Shown in pieces: positions 4,312 through 7,796 of a stretch of DNA of 7,796 bases. The stretch covers positions 1-7,796 of the forward strand of contig WFMX01000248.1 in assembly GCA_015488875.1 (NCBI GenBank), written 5' to 3'. The notes beneath the pieces were generated by a model that did not search any database, was not told the DNA's origin, and saw nothing but the letters and a program-made list of their open reading frames with translations. The stretch is from Campylobacterota bacterium (GTDB lineage Bacteria > Campylobacterota > Campylobacteria > Campylobacterales > Sulfurovaceae). A program made the position numbers and the translations under genes. Numbering within the stretch: the stretch's first letter is position 1; every line of letters begins with the position of its first letter.

Positions 4312-6941
4312 TCAAAACCATTACAAACATTTTCGGTTCTGCAAATGACAGAATAGTAAAAAAGTATCTAAAAAGAGCTATTTTTATCAACACACTAGAG
4401 GATAAATATGAAAAGATGAGTGACGAAGAGCTGAAGTCAGCTTTTGAGGATCTCAAAGCTTCAGTGAATGCTGGAGAGAAGAGCTTGGATGATGTGCTCA
4501 ATGACTCGTTTGCTATCACTAGAGAGGTATCAAAGAGGGTACTAGATATGCGTCACTATGATGTGCAGATGGTGGGTGGTATGGTACTCAATGACTGCAA
4601 TATAGCAGAGATGAAGACAGGTGAGGGTAAAACTCTAGTGGCTACACTAGCAGTCGTACTCAATGCCATGGTGGGCAAGGGTGTACATATAGTCACAGTC
4701 AATGACTATCTTGCTAGTCGTGATGCAGAAGAGATGGGAGTTCTCTACAACTTTTTGGGATACAGCGTAGGGTGTATCACTGCAGATGTCCAAGATGACG
4801 AGATGGCTAGAAAAGCACAATACGAAGCAGATATCACATATGGTACCAACAATGAGTATGGCTTTGACTACCTTCGTGACAATATGAAGGTGAGAGCAGA
4901 TGAGAAGGTACAGAGAGACCACTACTACGCTATAGTGGATGAGGTAGACTCTATACTCATAGATGAGGCTAGGACACCACTCATCATATCTGGACCGACG
5001 CAGAGAGACTACAACCACTATCCAAAAGCTGATGAGATAGCCATACAGATGGAGAAAGGTACCAAAGAGGATACTAAGCCAGGCGAACCAGATATCACTA
5101 CAGGTGACTTCGTGGTAGATGAGAAAAATAGAACTATCATCATGACAGAGCAGGGGCTACAAAAAGCACAAGACCTTTTCGAGGTAGAAAATCTATATAG
5201 CTTAGAGAATGCTGTACTAGCTCACCACTTAGACCAAGCCTTGAAAGCACACTATCTTTTTGAAATAGATGTAGATTATGTAGTGAGCAACAATGAGATA
5301 GTGATAGTAGATGAGTTTACAGGACGACTTAGCGAGGGTAGACGGTACAGTGAGGGGCTACACCAAGCACTAGAAGCCAAAGAGGGTGTAGAGATCCAAG
5401 AAGAGTCTCAAACACTAGCTGAGATCACATATCAAAACTACTTCCGACAGTATGAGAAGCTAGCAGGTATGACGGGTACAGCACAGACAGAAGCGACAGA
5501 GTTTTCACAGATATATGGTCTAGATGTCATATCTATCCCTACCAATCTCCCACTCATCAGACTTGACAAAAACGATCTCATCTACAATACAGAGCGAGAG
5601 AAGCTAGATGCAGTTGTGGCTAAGGTAAAAGAGCTTCACAAGAAGGGTCAGCCAGTACTCATAGGTACGGCATCTATAGAGAAGAGTGAGATGATAGATA
5701 AACGACTCAAGAAAGAGAAGATACCACACAACATGCTAAATGCGAAAAACCATGAGCAAGAGGCACAGATCATCATGGATGCAGGTGTCAAAGCCGCCGT
5801 GACAGTAGCTACCAACATGGCAGGACGGGGTGTCGATATCAAGATAGATGATGAGGTTCGTGAGCTTGGCGGTCTCTATATACTAGGTACAGAGAGACAT
5901 GAGAGTAGGAGGATAGACAACCAGCTTCGTGGTAGGAGTGGTAGACAGGGTGATGCAGGTGAAAGCCAATTTTATCTAAGTCTAGATGACAATCTACTGC
6001 GAATATTTGGTGGTGAAAAGATACGAAATATCATGAATAAGCTAGGGGTAGAAGATGGCGAATATATCGACTCCAAGATAGTGACTCGTAGTGTGGAGAA
6101 AGCACAGAAAAAAGTGGAAAACATGCATTATGAATCTAGGAAAAACATACTAGAATATGATGATGTAGCCAACCACCAACGAAAAGCTATATATGCATTC
6201 AGAAACCAACTTCTAGATCCAGAGTTCGACATAGGTGCGAAGATCAAAGAGAATAGAGCAGAATATATCCGCAATCACATGACTGAGTGTGATATATTTG
6301 ACGGAGCTCCAAAAGAGGATTTCAATATAGAGAAGTTGATAGCTACTATCAAAGAGGAGCTCAATGTAGAGATACCTATAGAGGCACTCAAAGATAAAGA
6401 GCAAGATGAGATATATGATACTGTCACAGAGATACTAGAGGCTCACTACGAAGAGAAGATGTCGCCTATAGCTCCTGAGCATAGAGCAGAGATAGAGAGT
6501 GTACTATATCTCAGAGTACTAGATCCTGAGTGGAGAGATCATCTATATGAGATGGATGTACTCAAGACTGGTATAGGACTCAGAGGATACAACCAAAAAG
6601 ATCCTCTCACGGAGTATAAGCAAGATAGTTATCAGCTCTTCCAAGACCTCATACAGAGGATCAAGTTTGAAGCTATCAAGATACTGCACCTTGTACAGTT
6701 TGACTTTGGTACTCCAGAGGAGGAGCAGCAGGCAGTAGAAGAGATCAAAAGTGAGCTAGAGAGTTCTATAGAAGATACAACTTTGAGTAGTTCACTAGAA
6801 GATCCTGAAGAGCCTAGCGTCACCAAGCCACTCACAGCTACTAAAAAACCAAAGAGAAATGATCCATGTCCATGTGGTAGTGGCAAAAAATATAAAAACT
6901 GCTGTGGCAAGAGTGGACCCAAAAAAGGTCTATTAGCTTAG
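4308..6941 (+). CDS. secA: Preprotein translocase ATPase SecA
   Basis: This encodes 877 aa, full length for the family. SecA is the cytosolic/membrane-peripheral motor that pushes unfolded preproteins through SecYEG using ATP. Visible landmarks in order: Walker A MKTGEGKT (102-109); Walker B and following DEVDSILIDEARTPLI (211-226); the preprotein cross-linking region ending near IVDEFTGR (333-340); MTGTAQTE (388-395); the second nucleotide-binding domain with ATNMAGRGVDI (501-511) and the arginine-finger region GTERHESRRIDNQ (527-539) followed by RGRSGRQGD (541-549); the wing/scaffold segment around EWRDHLYEMD (741-750) and GLRGYNQKDP; an acidic linker; and a C-terminal zinc SEC-C motif CPCGSGKKYKNCCG (854-867) expected to bind SecB or ribosomes. 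All key motifs are intact. The N-terminus (MIKTITNIFGSANDR) fits the family, supporting this ATG. The downstream permease begins right after the TAG. Confidence 0.97.
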   Translation: MIKTITNIFGSANDRIVKKYLKRAIFINTLEDKYEKMSDEELKSAFEDLKASVNAGEKSLDDVLNDSFAITREVSKRVLDMRHYDVQMVGGMVLNDCNIAEMKTGEGKTLVATLAVVLNAMVGKGVHIVTVNDYLASRDAEEMGVLYNFLGYSVGCITADVQDDEMARKAQYEADITYGTNNEYGFDYLRDNMKVRADEKVQRDHYYAIVDEVDSILIDEARTPLIISGPTQRDYNHYPKADEIAIQMEKGTKEDTKPGEPDITTGDFVVDEKNRTIIMTEQGLQKAQDLFEVENLYSLENAVLAHHLDQALKAHYLFEIDVDYVVSNNEIVIVDEFTGRLSEGRRYSEGLHQALEAKEGVEIQEESQTLAEITYQNYFRQYEKLAGMTGTAQTEATEFSQIYGLDVISIPTNLPLIRLDKNDLIYNTEREKLDAVVAKVKELHKKGQPVLIGTASIEKSEMIDKRLKKEKIPHNMLNAKNHEQEAQIIMDAGVKAAVTVATNMAGRGVDIKIDDEVRELGGLYILGTERHESRRIDNQLRGRSGRQGDAGESQFYLSLDDNLLRIFGGEKIRNIMNKLGVEDGEYIDSKIVTRSVEKAQKKVENMHYESRKNILEYDDVANHQRKAIYAFRNQLLDPEFDIGAKIKENRAEYIRNHMTECDIFDGAPKEDFNIEKLIATIKEELNVEIPIEALKDKEQDEIYDTVTEILEAHYEEKMSPIAPEHRAEIESVLYLRVLDPEWRDHLYEMDVLKTGIGLRGYNQKDPLTEYKQDSYQLFQDLIQRIKFEAIKILHLVQFDFGTPEEEQQAVEEIKSELESSIEDTTLSSSLEDPEEPSVTKPLTATKKPKRNDPCPCGSGKKYKNCCGKSGPKKGLLA

Positions 6942-7796
6942 ATGAGCAAAAATAGAATTAACAGAGAATTCACTCACAAAATCATCCGTCACTATCTGAG
7001 ATATGACGGAGATAATCCTTTCATATTCGTATCTGCTATGCTCGCCTTTTTGGGTATAGCTATAGGTGTGATGGTACTCATGATAGCGATGGGTATCATG
7101 AACGGCTCGCAAAAGGAGTTTTCCAAGAGACTCTTCGTGATGAACTATCCACTCACAGTACTCCCACTAGATGAGGGTGTCATCAATGATACTCTGATAT
7201 CCAATCTCAAAGATAAATTTCCTCACCTAAGATTCAGCCCATACTACACCACTCAAGTGATCACCAAACATGATGGAGTAGTGCAGGGTAGTCTACTGTA
7301 TGGTGTGGATTTTGACAAAGAGGCTCAGATCAACTCTATATTTGCCAAGGCAAAAGGTCATAATAGTAGCAAATTCAAGGTAGTCATAGGTGATTCTCTA
7401 GCTGCAGATATGAACCTATATCAAGATGACAAAGTGACTATGTACTTTTCTGAACAGTCGGCTATAGGCTTCGGAACTATGCCACTACAGAAGAGGTTTG
7501 TGGTGGATGCTATATTTGACTCTGGATTAAGTGCTTACGATAAGGCCATTATGTATACCACGCTAGAGGCATTTGAAAAGCTACTCAAAAGAGAGGATGG
7601 AGTCTACGATGGGCTACATATATTTACCAAAAACCCACTAGACGAGATAGAAGATATCAGAAAGGTTCTGCCACGCGAAAGCGTCATAGAGGGGTGGTGG
7701 CAGCAAAACGGTAGCTTCTTTTCAGCGATGGAGATGGAGAAAAAAGCCCTTTTTCTAGTGCTACTGCTCATCATACTAGTAGCGTCACTCAACATC
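6942..7796 (+). CDS. LolC/LolE-family ABC transporter permease (3' end outside window)
   Basis: This is the first 285 codons of a membrane permease; the frame is open at the right edge. The LolC/E family forms the inner-membrane part of the LolCDE complex that extracts lipoproteins and hands them to LolA. Residues 1-22 are a basic cytoplasmic N-terminus (HKIIRHYLRYDG). Residues 27-52 form the first membrane helix with the family pattern SAMLAFLGIAIGVMVLMIAMGIMNG. Residues ~60-255 are the large MacB-like periplasmic domain (for example VVIGDSLAADMNLYQDDKV at 147-164). Residues 251-285 (GWWQQNGSFFSAMEMEKKA, then a hydrophobic stretch ending ASLNI) begin the second helix and match the family. 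ATG directly follows the secA TAG (TAGATG). The only SD-like AAGG (6925-6928) is 13 nt upstream, so translation is probably coupled to secA. LolC versus LolE cannot be decided; the name is left open. Confidence 0.88.
   Translation, partial: MSKNRINREFTHKIIRHYLRYDGDNPFIFVSAMLAFLGIAIGVMVLMIAMGIMNGSQKEFSKRLFVMNYPLTVLPLDEGVINDTLISNLKDKFPHLRFSPYYTTQVITKHDGVVQGSLLYGVDFDKEAQINSIFAKAKGHNSSKFKVVIGDSLAADMNLYQDDKVTMYFSEQSAIGFGTMPLQKRFVVDAIFDSGLSAYDKAIMYTTLEAFEKLLKREDGVYDGLHIFTKNPLDEIEDIRKVLPRESVIEGWWQQNGSFFSAMEMEKKALFLVLLLIILVASLNI

Noticed and set aside
6921..6926. A6 run near the secA 3' end as a programmed frameshift site
   Set aside because: The zero frame continues to a normal family C-terminus just after the SEC-C motif and stops cleanly; no structure follows.

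Overview
The window looks like a chromosome segment of a free-living Campylobacterota (Epsilonproteobacteria) of the Sulfurovum/Sulfurimonas kind. The evidence is the protein families, the lolA / secA / lolC-E type permease neighbourhood (recalled as conserved in Campylobacter), and promoters with a recognisable -10 but no good -35. The genus is an inference. Codon use favours AUA (Ile), CUA/CUC (Leu) and AGA/AGG (Arg), and the tetramer CTAG is unusually common.

Layout. Positions 1-1692 (minus strand) are the promoter-proximal part of what looks like a heavy-metal efflux operon. It runs from a small exported Cys/His-rich protein, to a PepSY-domain protein, to a CzcC/CusC-like TolC-family outer-membrane protein cut by the left edge. 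The adaptor and RND pump expected next would lie outside the window. Positions 1821-4102 (minus) are a second unit: lolA, then, 2 nt after its stop, an rmuC-like gene that runs without a stop codon into a complete arsC (arsenate reductase). Positions 4103-4307 are the divergent promoter region between lolA and secA. Positions 4308-7796 (plus) hold full-length secA followed with no gap by a LolC/LolE-family ABC permease cut by the right edge.

How it fits together. SecA drives Sec export of the signal-peptide-bearing proteins. LolA and the LolC/E-type permease belong to the pathway that releases lipoproteins from the inner membrane and carries them across the periplasm. The efflux and ArsC genes suggest metal and arsenic stress handling, although ArsC here is tied to the RmuC/LolA transcript rather than to an ars operon.

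Points most worth a second look: the in-frame RmuC-ArsC fusion, with arsC keeping its own strong ribosome binding site; the apparent loss of nuclease-motif residues in the RmuC-like part; an 11-codon reading frame whose stop overlaps the secA start (ATGA); and the Cys/His-rich plus PepSY pair ahead of the efflux channel gene. No tRNA, rRNA, CRISPR array, insertion sequence or phage feature was seen.
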